Translations under genes and position numbers: made by a program | In this document: positions 42,706 to 51,526 of the stretch, in pieces | Position numbering within the stretch: the stretch's first letter is position 1 | Layout of the letters: the number at the start of each line of letters is the position of its first letter | Notes under the pieces: model-generated | The model's database searches: none | Seen by the model: the letters and a program-made list of their open reading frames with translations, nothing else | Told to the model about the DNA's origin: nothing | DNA from: an uncultured Collinsella sp. | GTDB taxonomy: Bacteria; Actinomycetota; Coriobacteriia; Coriobacteriales; Coriobacteriaceae | Direction: 5' to 3' | Assembly: GCA_959023295.1 (NCBI GenBank) | Contig: CAUFBM010000008.1 | Span: 50,742 to 114,741 of the forward strand | DNA length: 64,000 bases

Positions 42706-43614
42706 CTAGACGTTCGTGACGTCGAAACCTGTCACATCCATCTGACGCATAAACGGCGGCATCTCCCCCGTCGCGGCGCAAGCGGCAATCTGGTGCAGAG
42801 CCCCGGCAACCGCATCGTCTGCCGCAGCGCCGATATGCCAGCGCGCGGCAGCCGTGACGGCCTCGTTGGCATTGGCGACTGCAACGGAGTTGGGGACGGC
42901 ACCGATCATGGGCAGGTCGTTATCAGAATCGCCAAATACGGCCACCTCGTCGGGCGTCAGGCCCAAAGCGCGCGCCAACTCCAGCGCAGCGCAACCCTTG
43001 TCCCAACCAGCCGGAAGGATGTCGAACAGGCGCACTCGGTTGTTGGGAAACACAAGCGAGAGTTCCGGCACCTCAGCGGCAACGCGCTCGCGTAGCTCCG
43101 CGAGCTCCTCACGCGAACGAGCACTCCAAATATTCGCCTTGAACACCGGCGCGTCATCGACAACAGGACGGCACGGGGCCTCTTCGCCTTTGAGCCACGC
43201 GTTGCCGCCCGACGCCATGGCGCGACGAACGCGCTCGGGGTCGCTCGTCACACAATAGGCATCGTTGCCCCAAAAGTCATCGCCCAGGCTATAGACCTTC
43301 AGATAGGTATCGTCGGTCTCTTGCTCCAGATAGTCGGCAAGACGCATGAGGGCACCGTTGTCGCTCGCACGGGAGGCAACAACCTCGCCGTCGACAAACA
43401 TCACCTGGCCGTTACAGAACGCGCCAGTCGAAAAACACTCGGAACGATTTTTGAACATCCAGCCCATCGCGGACGGCTGACGACCCGAAACCGGGCCAAA
43501 GTGCAGGCCCGCCGCCTGCATGGCATGAATGCCCTCGATGGCGTAGTCGCTGGCGCCGTCATGCCCGGCTGGAATCAGCGTATCGTCCATATCGGTCAGC
43601 ACAAGTTTAATCAT
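42706..43614 (-). CDS. HAD-superfamily hydrolase, Cof type
   Basis: 302 aa. Motif I is LVLTDMDDTLIP (Asp nucleophile near residue 8), motif II is GPVSGRQPS, and motif III/IV are WDKGCAALELARALGL and VAVFGDSDNDLPMIGAVPNSVAVANA. The large C2 cap between residues ~90 and 200 is typical of Cof-type phosphatases, which act on sugar phosphates, FMN or other phosphorylated metabolites. First gene of a two-gene unit with the LysR regulator. It is divergent from the thiamine operon; a link to thiamine phosphates is possible but unsupported. Confidence 0.88.
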   Translation of the reverse strand: MIKLVLTDMDDTLIPAGHDGASDYAIEGIHAMQAAGLHFGPVSGRQPSAMGWMFKNRSECFSTGAFCNGQVMFVDGEVVASRASDNGALMRLADYLEQETDDTYLKVYSLGDDFWGNDAYCVTSDPERVRRAMASGGNAWLKGEEAPCRPVVDDAPVFKANIWSARSREELAELRERVAAEVPELSLVFPNNRVRLFDILPAGWDKGCAALELARALGLTPDEVAVFGDSDNDLPMIGAVPNSVAVANANEAVTAAARWHIGAAADDAVAGALHQIAACAATGEMPPFMRQMDVTGFDVTNV

Positions 43615-43651
43615 AAGGCCCCCATTCGTATCGGTCCTACCTATTGTAACG

Positions 43652-43686
43652 ACCTGCCAAAATAAACCTGTCCCTTTTTGGCAGGT
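43652..43686. repeat. AATAAACCTGTCCC-type hairpin element, copy 2
   Basis: ACCTGCCAAAA and TTTTGGCAGGT arms surround TAAACCTGTCCCT. It sits between the HAD gene start and the TPP riboswitch, overlapping the likely promoter zone. Confidence 0.8.
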
Positions 43687-43713
43687 GCGCTAGTATAGGG
43701 AACAACAGATTCG

Positions 43714-43805
43714 ATGCGGGAGTGCCGGCGGTGCAAACCACAAGGCTGAGAGGGCACGGGGCCCAATCCTTTGAACCTGTCAGTTAATGCTGGCGTAGGG
43801 AGCAT
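43714..43805 (+). ncRNA. TPP (THI-box) riboswitch aptamer
   Basis: All conserved blocks are present: GTGCC...CTGAGAGGGCAC in the pyrimidine-binding arm, CCTTTGAACCTG, and AATGCTGGCGTAGGGA closing the pyrophosphate arm. The outer stem is ATGC with GCAT. It lies directly upstream of the thiM operon, and its expression platform is the terminator at 43817-43847. Confidence 0.97.
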
Positions 43806-43816
43806 GCCGCCTTTAC

Positions 43817-43847
43817 AGGGGCGCTGTCTATGCACAGCGCCCCTTTT
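43817..43847 (+). terminator. Riboswitch-controlled terminator
   Basis: AGGGGCGCTG, loop TCTATGCA and CAGCGCCCCT, followed by TTTT. It begins 11 bases after the aptamer and ends just before the thiM ribosome site, so TPP binding should favour early termination. Confidence 0.88.
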
Positions 43848-43869
43848 CTATGCCAAGGAGGCATGTGCA

Positions 43870-44709
43870 GTGATTGATTCGGAACAGCTTAAGCAACATA
43901 TGGTCAAGGCCGTGGAGGAGATTCGCGCCACCAATCCGATGGCCGGCTCCATCACCAACACGGTGACGATCGACTTTGTCGCCAATGCACAGCTCGCCGT
44001 GGGCGGTTCGGCCGCCATGGTCTATCTGCCCGACGAGGGCGAGGCGCTCGTTGCCGGCGGCGGCGCCATCTATCTCAACATGGGCACGCTCTTCCCCATC
44101 TACGAGCAGACGATTCCCCGCGCGGCCAAGGCGGCACACGACGCCGGCAAGCCCTGGGTGCTCGATCCGGTGGGCCTGGGCATCGGTAGCCTGCGCACCC
44201 AGCTGGTAAACGAGCTCAAGCAGTACAAACCCGCCATCGTACGCGGCAACGCCTCCGAGATCATCGCACTCGCCGGCCTGTGGGGCCTTGAGGGCGAGGC
44301 GGCCGATCTGAGCCGCGTGCGCGGTGTCGATACCACCGACACGGTCGACGCCGCCCGCGATGCCGCCGTGGCGCTCGCCCGCTACACCGGCGGCGCCGTA
44401 GTGGTCTCGGGCGAAGTCGACCTGATCACCGACGGCACGACCGTGGCCAAGTCCCACGGCGGCAGCCCGCTCATGTCCAAAATCACCGGCTGCGGCTGCT
44501 CGCAGGGCGGCGTGCTGGCCGTGTACGCCTGCGCTGCCGACCCGTTTACGGCAGCCGTCTGCGGCACCGCCGTCTACAACGTGGCCGGCACGCGTGCCGC
44601 CGCCGTTGCCGACGCCCCGGCAAGCTTTAAGGTCGCCTTTATCGACGAGCTCTACCGCGCAACCGCCCAGGACATTGCCGATAACCAACTCGAGCTCGAG
44701 GAGGCATAG
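43870..44709 (+). CDS. thiM: Hydroxyethylthiazole kinase ThiM
   Basis: 279 aa from the GTG at 43870, with AAGGAGG 7 bases upstream; the longer open frame overlaps the riboswitch. SITNTVTIDFVANAQLAVGGSAAM is the N-terminal signature, PWVLDPVGLGIG and VRGNASEIIALAG are the ribokinase-like core, and MSKITGCGCSQGG is the anion hole with the catalytic Cys. It phosphorylates the thiazole alcohol to feed thiamine salvage. First gene of the thiM-thiamine-binding protein-thiE operon. Confidence 0.95.
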   Translation: MIDSEQLKQHMVKAVEEIRATNPMAGSITNTVTIDFVANAQLAVGGSAAMVYLPDEGEALVAGGGAIYLNMGTLFPIYEQTIPRAAKAAHDAGKPWVLDPVGLGIGSLRTQLVNELKQYKPAIVRGNASEIIALAGLWGLEGEAADLSRVRGVDTTDTVDAARDAAVALARYTGGAVVVSGEVDLITDGTTVAKSHGGSPLMSKITGCGCSQGGVLAVYACAADPFTAAVCGTAVYNVAGTRAAAVADAPASFKVAFIDELYRATAQDIADNQLELEEA

Positions 44710-44712
44710 GCC

Positions 44713-45054
44713 ATGTCCGAGCCTGCAACCAATACCGGCATGAACACGCTCGTCGCTGTGGCCATCGCCCCGTGCGGCACCGGCGATGAGCTGTCCGCCG
44801 AGGTCGCCGAGGTCGTGCGCGTCATTCGCGAGAGCGGCCTTCCCAACCGCACCACCTCGATGTTCACCGAGATCGAGGGCGACTGGGACGAGGTCATGCA
44901 GGTCGTGCGCGACGCAACCTTTGTGTTGGCGAGCAAGGGCATCCGAACCGAAGTCGTGCTCAAAGCCGATATTCGTCCCGGATTTACCGACACCATGACC
45001 GGCAAACTCGAGCGCATGGAAGCGCAGATCAAAAAGCAGGAGGAAGCACGATGA
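44713..45054 (+). CDS. Thiamine-binding protein, DUF77/MTH1187 family
   Basis: 113 aa. AVAIAPCGTGDELSAEVAEVVRVIRESGL and TTSMFTEIEGDWDEVMQVVRDA match the MTH1187/YkoF-type thiamine-binding fold. It begins 3 bases after thiM and overlaps thiE by 4 bases. A soluble ferredoxin-like fold protein probably binds thiamine or its hydroxymethylpyrimidine part; its role as carrier or sensor is not settled for the family. Its place inside a TPP-riboswitch operon supports thiamine-related function. Confidence 0.88.
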   Translation: MSEPATNTGMNTLVAVAIAPCGTGDELSAEVAEVVRVIRESGLPNRTTSMFTEIEGDWDEVMQVVRDATFVLASKGIRTEVVLKADIRPGFTDTMTGKLERMEAQIKKQEEAR

Positions 45055-45746
45055 GTATCCGCGACAACCTTGATATCTCAGCCTATCTGGTGCTCGGCCC
45101 CGAAAATACCCTCGGGCGCCCCGTGGGCGATGTGGTGGCCCAGGCGCTCGACGCCGGCTTTACCTGCATCCAGGTGCGCTCCAAGGTGGCAAGCGCCCGC
45201 GAGATCATTGCGCTGACCGGCGACGCCGCGCAGGCTATCGCTCGGGCCGGCAAGACCGGTCAGGTCGCCTTGCTGATCGACGACCGCCTGGACTGTGTGC
45301 TTGCCGCGCGCGAGCAGGGCATTGCCGTCGACGGCGTGCACGTAGGCCAGAGCGACATTCCCGTCGAGGTCTGTCGCAAGCTGCTGGGCCCCGACGCCAT
45401 CGTGGGCCTTTCGGCCCGTTGCGAGGAGATGCTCGAATACGTCAAGACCGCCGACATGAGCCTGGTCGACTACCTGGGCATCGGCCCGCTCCACGAGACC
45501 GAGACCAAGCGCGACTGCGGACGCGCAGCCGATGGCTCCATCATCACCAAGAGCTTTGAGGACCTGGCCGCACTCCACGCGGCAAGCCCCGTGCCCATCG
45601 TGGTGGGCGGCGGCGTCAAGACGGCCGACCTGCCGCAGCTCAAGGCCACCGGCGTCGACGGCTTCTTTGTGGTGAGCGCCGTCTGCAGCGCCGACGACCC
45701 CTACGCCGCCGCCAAGGAGCTTGTCGAAACCTGGCAGCAGGCATAG
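45051..45746 (+). CDS. thiE: Thiamine phosphate synthase ThiE
   Basis: 231 aa. It is a TIM barrel with FTCIQVRSKVASAREII, LLIDDRLDCVLA, DGVHVGQSDIPVEVCRKLLG, VDYLGIGPLHETETKRDCG and VPIVVGGGV. It joins the pyrimidine pyrophosphate and thiazole phosphate into thiamine monophosphate. The start overlaps the previous stop (ATGA). No thiD or thiC is in the window, so this operon is a salvage branch using imported precursors or genes elsewhere. It ends with a 16-bp hairpin (45789-45848). Confidence 0.95.
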   Translation: MSIRDNLDISAYLVLGPENTLGRPVGDVVAQALDAGFTCIQVRSKVASAREIIALTGDAAQAIARAGKTGQVALLIDDRLDCVLAAREQGIAVDGVHVGQSDIPVEVCRKLLGPDAIVGLSARCEEMLEYVKTADMSLVDYLGIGPLHETETKRDCGRAADGSIITKSFEDLAALHAASPVPIVVGGGVKTADLPQLKATGVDGFFVVSAVCSADDPYAAAKELVETWQQA

Positions 45747-45788
45747 GCTCAGGCCGAGCAGTTGCTCCGCAGCCTCATATCTTCTAGA

Positions 45789-45848
45789 GCGGAAAGCGCA
45801 TCCCAGTTTGGGCCTCCATTCCGGGATGCGCTTTCCGCATGCGACCCC
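45789..45848. terminator. Long hairpin between thiE and the patatin gene
   Basis: GCGGAAAGCGCATCCC and GGGATGCGCTTTCCGC form a perfect 16-bp stem around 28 bases between convergent genes. There is no T-run; it may block readthrough from both sides or stabilise the 3' ends. Confidence 0.65.
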
Positions 45849-46717
45849 TACCCCGCCAGATACGCTTCCAACGCCGGCAAGGTCGCCTCCGCATCGTGGC
45901 GGCCGATCTGGTAGATGCGCTCGAGCTCATCGGGTTCGCGGCACAGTGACGGCACCTTCACCGATTCGCTCGGACGCACCACAAAGATATCGCCGGCAGC
46001 CTCGCGACGCGCCAGGTCGTCGAGCGTGGCATTGTAAACCTCATGCCGATGCTCAAGCGCTGCGACAAAGTCCGGGTAGTGACGGAACACGCGACGCAGC
46101 ATGGGCATTACGCTGTTGGGCTGCTTCACAAAGCCCGCCGGCTGCGTGAGCACCACGATATTGCGGTCATACCCCTGCGCAAACAGCCATGCACTGGGAA
46201 TAGAATCAGCCACGCCACCATCCAGATACTTATGCCCGTCAATAGCAACGGGACGCGTCGCCACGGGAATCGCCGACGATGCCCGGATCCACTCGATATC
46301 CCTCTCGTCGCCATAGGGCAGGTCGTGGTAGACGGCCTTGCCCGTCTCGATATCGGTGCACACGCACGTAAACCGCATGGGACAGGCGCGATACGCCTCC
46401 AAGTCAATGGGATCGCGCTCGATAGGCACCTCGTGATAGGCAAAATCGGCATTGAACATGTCGCCGGTCCGCAGCCAGCTTGCTACACCCGCATAGCGCT
46501 TGTCGGCACAATAGGCCTTGTTGTAGCGAATGGCGCGTCCGATCTGCCGCGATTTAAAGTTGTAGCCAAACGCCGCGCCCGCCGAGACACCCACCATATG
46601 GTCGCAGGTCAAACCGTGCTCCATCCAAACGTCAAGCACGCCCGCCGTATACATACCGCGGTAGCCGCCTCCCTCGAGCGCGAGCCCCACCGTGCGCGTC
46701 GTATCCGGCTGTGTCAT
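45848..46717 (-). CDS. Patatin-like phospholipase
   Basis: 289 aa from the ATG at 46717 (GGAGATGG upstream); the open frame to 46801 has no ribosome site. LALEGGGYRGMYTAGVL is the oxyanion loop, GVSAGAAFGYN carries the nucleophile Ser, and YLDGGVADSIP has the catalytic Asp. All elements of the patatin dyad are present. Such proteins cleave acyl esters from phospholipids; with no signal peptide it acts inside the cell. Single gene, divergent from the GGDEF/EAL gene. Confidence 0.9.
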   Translation of the reverse strand: MTQPDTTRTVGLALEGGGYRGMYTAGVLDVWMEHGLTCDHMVGVSAGAAFGYNFKSRQIGRAIRYNKAYCADKRYAGVASWLRTGDMFNADFAYHEVPIERDPIDLEAYRACPMRFTCVCTDIETGKAVYHDLPYGDERDIEWIRASSAIPVATRPVAIDGHKYLDGGVADSIPSAWLFAQGYDRNIVVLTQPAGFVKQPNSVMPMLRRVFRHYPDFVAALEHRHEVYNATLDDLARREAAGDIFVVRPSESVKVPSLCREPDELERIYQIGRHDAEATLPALEAYLAG

Positions 46718-47040
46718 GCGACCATCTCCGTTCCTGCGTTTAAAACCGGAACAAGTATACCCATCAACATATACCGCCCCAGTCGCATTTTTATCGGACA
46801 TCGCATCGCCGCGCTACCGCCTGTCGAATAATAGCCGCCCGCAGCATGTACACCCATATATAATTCTGCACTGTTGTTTATACTACTCAGCAGTTATCAA
46901 CAGCGAACATTAGCCGATAAATTAACCCAACAACGCAGCAAGGCGGGGGCCTGGATACACGCAAAGCGCCGAACAACAACGCGTGTGCACAACGAGCTCG
47001 CCCGACGCAATCCGCCCGACCTCAGAAAGCCGCTTACGAC
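46718..47040. other. Divergent intergenic space before the GGDEF/EAL gene
   Basis: 323 bases with no gene I can support. TATAAT (46859-46864) and TATACT (46878-46883) are candidate -10s for the plus strand, without convincing -35s. The reading frame of the GGDEF protein stays open upstream to 46921 but has no ATG, GTG or TTG start. Confidence 0.4.
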
Positions 47041-49758
47041 ATGGATACTGTCAGCAATTACACCGAAACGCTCGAAAAGACCGTTCGTGACCTTCTCGAG
47101 CGTCAGGATGATCTGATTAGGACCGCCTTTACCGACCAGCTTACCGGACTTGGCAACCGCGGCGGCTTTGCCCGTTCCCTCGAGGAGCTCTGGGAGCAGG
47201 ACACCCCCGTTACCATGGCGTTCATCGATATCGATAACCTTAAGCACTGCAACGACGTCTTTGGGCATGACGAGGGCAACCGTTATATCTTGCAGGTAAG
47301 CCTCTATCTCAAACTGTATATGAAAGTGGACGAGGCGGCGTTTCGCATAGGCGGCGACGAGTTTGCCATCCTATCTACGATTGCGACCGAAGACGACCTC
47401 GCCGAACGTCTGGAACACTGCCGAACGATCCTGCTCAAAAACAACGATTCCGAGATGCCCCACTCGTTTAGCTACGGAGTGGCACACGCCGACCCCGCCC
47501 TGGGCGAAGCCTCCAATCGCATGACACTCGATGCCGACCATCGCATGTACGACTACAAGCTACGTCATGCCATGCACCTCGATCGGCGCAATATCACGCA
47601 AGTCCACGCCGACGACTTCGAAATAAGCGATCGTATTTTTGACGCCTTTTCGATGCTCAACGAGGGCCGTTATTTCTTTATCGAAAACTTGGACAAACAT
47701 CGCACCCTTTGGTCACAAGGTGCCTTGCGCGATCTTGGCCTTCCCTCAGAGCACATAGACAACTGTCGCGATTACTGGAAAACGCGCGTCCATCCCGACG
47801 ACCTTGAGGCCTGCGTCAACGACATCGACCAAGTCTACAACGGTACCAAGCACCGTCGCGTCATGCAGTATCGTGTGCGCAACGCCGTCGGCGACTACGT
47901 CCTTTGCCGTGCTCGCGGGTTTCGTATCGACGGCGACGGAAATGTCCCCTCGCTCTATGTCGGCGAGCTCGTCAACCACTCACTTGCCGAAACCGTCGAC
48001 GCCGCCACAGGCCTCGGAACGCAGCGCATGCTGGTCAACGCTATCGATACCTGCCGCCTTGACCGTTGCAAGACAGGGCTTATAGCGGTGCGCGTTCGTG
48101 GCACGACAAAGCTCAACGAGCTCTACGGGGCCGAGGCTGTCGACAACATGCTTGCCGAATACGCGGGCCGCATGCTGTCGATCACCCGCGGCAGGAGCCG
48201 GGTCTACCGTTCACGAAGCGTCCAGTTTGTCGTGCTCAGCAACGATTTGGACCACGAGGCATTCGAGCAACTGACCCGCCACCTTAAAGAGGCCGTTTTC
48301 GCTCCTGTGCAAATCGCGGGCGACACCATTACTCCCGTCTGTCTTGTCGTCCCGGCATTTTACGAGCACTTAACCCATCAGGCGACCGCCGTTTTAGGCG
48401 AACTCGACCGTCGCCTTCGCACGGCCGGCGGGCTTGTTCCCAACGACAGCCTCCCCATACCCGAGGCTGAGCGCAAAAGCGCCATCGCCGAACGTATCGA
48501 CTCGCTCACGGGCCTCTATCGACCCAGCGAGTTTATGCGGCGCGCCAACGCCTTCATCAAGGCAAGGCGCGACGGTGCTTGGTGTATCGCCACCGTCGAC
48601 ATGGGCCACATGCGCCTATTTAACGAATGGTATGGACAGGCCGAAGGCGACCGCCTGCTTGCCGATGTGGGCACGGTCCTCAAGGACATCGAGAATGCCG
48701 GCATGGGCGTCGCAGGGTACTGGGGCCAAGATGACTTTTGCGTACTCATCCCCTTTAAGCACATCACCGTCCATCAAATCTACAACCGCGTTCGCGAGGC
48801 AGTAGCCAGGCATGATGGCGGCGTAGGTTTTTGGCCGTCCATGGGCGTTTACCCCATCGATTCCAATGAGGAAATCACCATCGATGCGCAGGCAAAGGCC
48901 ATGTTTACCAATCGGCGCGCAAAAAACGACTTTAAGGAGCGCATTGCCATTTTTTGCCCCGAGGAGTACAAGCGCGAAATCGTGTTCAACCGCACGCTGG
49001 CCGAATTCCAGTACGCGCTGTCAAATGGTCGCATCACGTACTATCTTCAGCCCCAGGTCGATATGGAAACCGGCGAGATTATTGGCGCCGAAGCACTCAC
49101 CCGCTGGATTGACAAGGATGGCTCCCTCATTTCACCTGCAACCTTTATCCCCGCTCTCGAGGAAAGCGGCTTTGTAGTGACGCTCGACAAATATGTTTGG
49201 CAGGGCGTCGCCATGTGGCTCCGCGAGCGCCTCAATCGAGGACTTCGCGTGGTTCCGATTTCCCTCAATGTGTCGCGCGTAGACATTCTTGCCTGCGATG
49301 TCGCCGAGCATATGGGGTCGCTCGCCGCCCAGTACAACCTGCCGCCCGAACTCATGCACATCGAGATCACCGAGACCGCCTATACCGGAGAGTCCGAGGC
49401 CGTGGATAAGCTGACCGCGAATCTGCACACCCGTGGCTTCTCGACCTACATGGACGATTTTGGCACCGGCCAGTCCACGCTCGCGATGCTCAAGAACGTC
49501 AACGTCGACGTCATCAAGCTCGACCGCACCTTTGTGCCCACCGACCGCGATCAAGGCCGCAGCGCGCAGATCGTGTCATCGATGCTCGAGATGGCGCAGT
49601 CGCTCCATCTGCCCGTCGTGGTTGAAGGCGTCGAGACAAATGAGCAGGCAAACATGCTACGACAAATGGGCGCCCGCTACGCTCAGGGCTTCCTCTACTA
49701 CCGCCCCATGCCGGCGAAGGATTTTGAGGCATTGCTCGATGGTGGCAATAACAACTGA
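47041..49758 (+). CDS. GGDEF-PAS-(degenerate GGDEF)2-EAL c-di-GMP protein
   Basis: 905 aa. Domain 1 (about 25-175) is a GGDEF with intact RIGGDEFAIL and TDQLTGLGNRGGF. A PAS-like domain (about 200-310) ends in RVHPDDLEACVNDIDQVYNG. Two more GGDEF folds follow without the motif (SRSVQFVVLS; GQDDFCVLI). The EAL domain (about 645-900) has GAEALTRW, SLNVSR, ITETAY, DDFGTGQST, IKLDRTFV, EGVET and YAQGFLYYRP, so all metal and base residues look present. It could make and break c-di-GMP. No membrane segments. The ribosome site before the ATG is weak. Confidence 0.88.
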   Translation: MDTVSNYTETLEKTVRDLLERQDDLIRTAFTDQLTGLGNRGGFARSLEELWEQDTPVTMAFIDIDNLKHCNDVFGHDEGNRYILQVSLYLKLYMKVDEAAFRIGGDEFAILSTIATEDDLAERLEHCRTILLKNNDSEMPHSFSYGVAHADPALGEASNRMTLDADHRMYDYKLRHAMHLDRRNITQVHADDFEISDRIFDAFSMLNEGRYFFIENLDKHRTLWSQGALRDLGLPSEHIDNCRDYWKTRVHPDDLEACVNDIDQVYNGTKHRRVMQYRVRNAVGDYVLCRARGFRIDGDGNVPSLYVGELVNHSLAETVDAATGLGTQRMLVNAIDTCRLDRCKTGLIAVRVRGTTKLNELYGAEAVDNMLAEYAGRMLSITRGRSRVYRSRSVQFVVLSNDLDHEAFEQLTRHLKEAVFAPVQIAGDTITPVCLVVPAFYEHLTHQATAVLGELDRRLRTAGGLVPNDSLPIPEAERKSAIAERIDSLTGLYRPSEFMRRANAFIKARRDGAWCIATVDMGHMRLFNEWYGQAEGDRLLADVGTVLKDIENAGMGVAGYWGQDDFCVLIPFKHITVHQIYNRVREAVARHDGGVGFWPSMGVYPIDSNEEITIDAQAKAMFTNRRAKNDFKERIAIFCPEEYKREIVFNRTLAEFQYALSNGRITYYLQPQVDMETGEIIGAEALTRWIDKDGSLISPATFIPALEESGFVVTLDKYVWQGVAMWLRERLNRGLRVVPISLNVSRVDILACDVAEHMGSLAAQYNLPPELMHIEITETAYTGESEAVDKLTANLHTRGFSTYMDDFGTGQSTLAMLKNVNVDVIKLDRTFVPTDRDQGRSAQIVSSMLEMAQSLHLPVVVEGVETNEQANMLRQMGARYAQGFLYYRPMPAKDFEALLDGGNNN

Positions 49759-49816
49759 CACGCTCGCGCGCAAAACGCCACCGCCGAAGGGGGAATTTGC
49801 CTCCATTAGCTAACTT

Positions 49817-49847
49817 ATATCCCCAATTCAAACCGAATTGGGGATAT
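49817..49847. repeat. ATATCCCCAATTC hairpin between the GGDEF genes
   Basis: ATATCCCCAATTC pairs perfectly with GAATTGGGGATAT around AAACC. There is no T-run. It lies 59 bases after the first GGDEF gene and 39 before the second; it could be an operator or RNA hairpin. It shares the TCCCCAAT core with the element at 18534-18587. Confidence 0.6.
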
Positions 49848-49885
49848 GATACAAACCATTGTTCCGCCCAAGGAGGTTATCTGTC

Positions 49886-51415
49886 ATGAACGAGTCGTAC
49901 CGCATGGGCGAGCAATCGATTATTGTCTATCTTCAGCGACTTGCGAATGGCGTCTCGACCGCCGAGCTTGACGTTGCCGCCCTGCCCGTAGAGTTGCGCG
50001 GCATTGGCGAGCAGTTGAAAAAGACGCATGCCATCCTGCAACAAGAGCGCCGGCTGCTTGAGAGCAACGCCTATATCGACCCGCTCACCAACTTGGGCAA
50101 CCGCAACGGATTCGACCGTCACGTCGAGCAACTCTGGCGCAAAGGCGGCCCCTTCACCTGCGCCTATATTGACATCGACCATCTCAAGCATTGCAATGAT
50201 AGGTTTGGCCACGCCGAAGGCAATCGCTATATTCTGAGCATCTGCCGCACGCTCTCCGAAACCATGGAGCACGATGAGATGCTGTTCCGTATCGGTGGAG
50301 ACGAGTTTGTGCTCATCTCGCCCTCCGCAAACGAGACTGAACTCGAGCAGCGCTTGGAGCAGGTACGTGCCAGGCTGATCGAGGCGAGCTCAGGCGGCAA
50401 GGCGCCCATGATCGGCAGCTTTAGCTTTGGCTGCTCGCGCGTCGATCCACTTGCCGGCGACACGCGCCGCCAGATGACGATGGATGCCGATCGCAAGATG
50501 TATCGCTATAAGCTTATGCATCGTATGCAGCAGCCGAAAGACAATGACGCGCCGCAACGCCCAATCGTCGATCAGCTTCCCTGCAACGACCGGGTGTTCC
50601 AAGCGATCTCCATGAGCTCCGAGACGCGCTATCCGTTCATCCTTAACCTCGATACGGGCGAATCGCAATGGTCGGTTAACGCCGTGCGCGATTTTGACCT
50701 GCCCTCCCAGCACCCTTTTAACTCGGTCGATATGTGGCTTGCTCGCGTCCACCCCGAGGACCGCGACAACGTACGCGCCGAGCTCGACATGGTGATAAAC
50801 GGCACATGGCACTTCCACTACATGCAGTACCGCGTTATGGATGCTACCGGAGCGTACGCGCTTTGCGACTGCACGGGCTACCGCTTGGACGGCACCGATA
50901 CCGAGCCCAACATGTATGTGGGCACTATCATCAACCGAAGCCTAGCAGATACGACCGACTCGGTAACGGGTCTGGGCGATGTCCACGCCCTGGTCAACGC
51001 TATTGGAGAGATGCGCCGCGTGCCGCGCGAGGCTGGCTTTATTGCCATTAAGGTCGACGATATCGCCGAGGTCAATGCCCGCTTTGGATTCGACGCAGGC
51101 GACCGCGTGCTCGCCGAAAGCGCCGCCTGCCTTATGGAATGCTCGCGCGGCAAGGGTCGTCTGTTCCGCTCAACAGGACCGACATTCGTGGCGCTTTTCG
51201 ATGAGCTCGGCCCCGAGGCAATCGACGAGATCGCAAGCGACATCGAACGGTTCTTGGGTTCTCCCGTGCTCATCGGCTCGCTTGAATATCAGCCGCCCAT
51301 TCGCGTGGCCACGCTCCATCTGGACGCTGTCGATCGACAGCCCGTTTCCATTTTGAACGAGCTCAAAGCGCTGCTTAAAGAGGCACCGCAAGTACCGGGC
51401 ACCAAGCTGAACTAG
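49886..51415 (+). CDS. GGDEF-PAS-degenerate GGDEF protein
   Basis: 509 aa from the ATG at 49886 (AAGGAGG upstream). It matches the first half of the upstream protein: NAYIDPLTNLGNRNGFDRHV, AYIDIDHLKHCNDRFGHAEGNRYI, intact RIGGDEFVLIS (about 140), a PAS-like part ending RVHPEDRDNVRAELDMVING, and a degenerate second GGDEF (RSTGPTFVALF). There is no EAL. The two genes look like a duplication with later gain or loss of the C-terminal part. Probably a diguanylate cyclase tuned by the PAS domain; no membrane segments. A long hairpin terminator follows. Confidence 0.88.
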   Translation: MNESYRMGEQSIIVYLQRLANGVSTAELDVAALPVELRGIGEQLKKTHAILQQERRLLESNAYIDPLTNLGNRNGFDRHVEQLWRKGGPFTCAYIDIDHLKHCNDRFGHAEGNRYILSICRTLSETMEHDEMLFRIGGDEFVLISPSANETELEQRLEQVRARLIEASSGGKAPMIGSFSFGCSRVDPLAGDTRRQMTMDADRKMYRYKLMHRMQQPKDNDAPQRPIVDQLPCNDRVFQAISMSSETRYPFILNLDTGESQWSVNAVRDFDLPSQHPFNSVDMWLARVHPEDRDNVRAELDMVINGTWHFHYMQYRVMDATGAYALCDCTGYRLDGTDTEPNMYVGTIINRSLADTTDSVTGLGDVHALVNAIGEMRRVPREAGFIAIKVDDIAEVNARFGFDAGDRVLAESAACLMECSRGKGRLFRSTGPTFVALFDELGPEAIDEIASDIERFLGSPVLIGSLEYQPPIRVATLHLDAVDRQPVSILNELKALLKEAPQVPGTKLN

Positions 51416-51419
51416 CGTC

Positions 51420-51464
51420 GTGGGGCGCGATGTGAAACACAAGCCGTTTCACATCGCGCCCCAC
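51420..51464 (+). terminator. Long hairpin after the GGDEF gene
   Basis: GTGGGGCGCGATGTGAAAC pairs perfectly with GTTTCACATCGCGCCCCAC across a 7-base loop. It begins 5 bases after the stop, with no T-run; a strong transcript end structure. Confidence 0.75.
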
Positions 51465-51526
51465 GCCATCTGCCCTCTCGTGCGATAATCCTCCGCAGAA
51501 GTCACCAACAGCAGAGGGAGTTTGTG

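Noticed and set aside
46921..47040. N-terminal extension of the GGDEF/EAL protein
   Set aside because: The frame is open but holds no ATG, GTG or TTG, and no ribosome site; the ATG at 47041 is kept.
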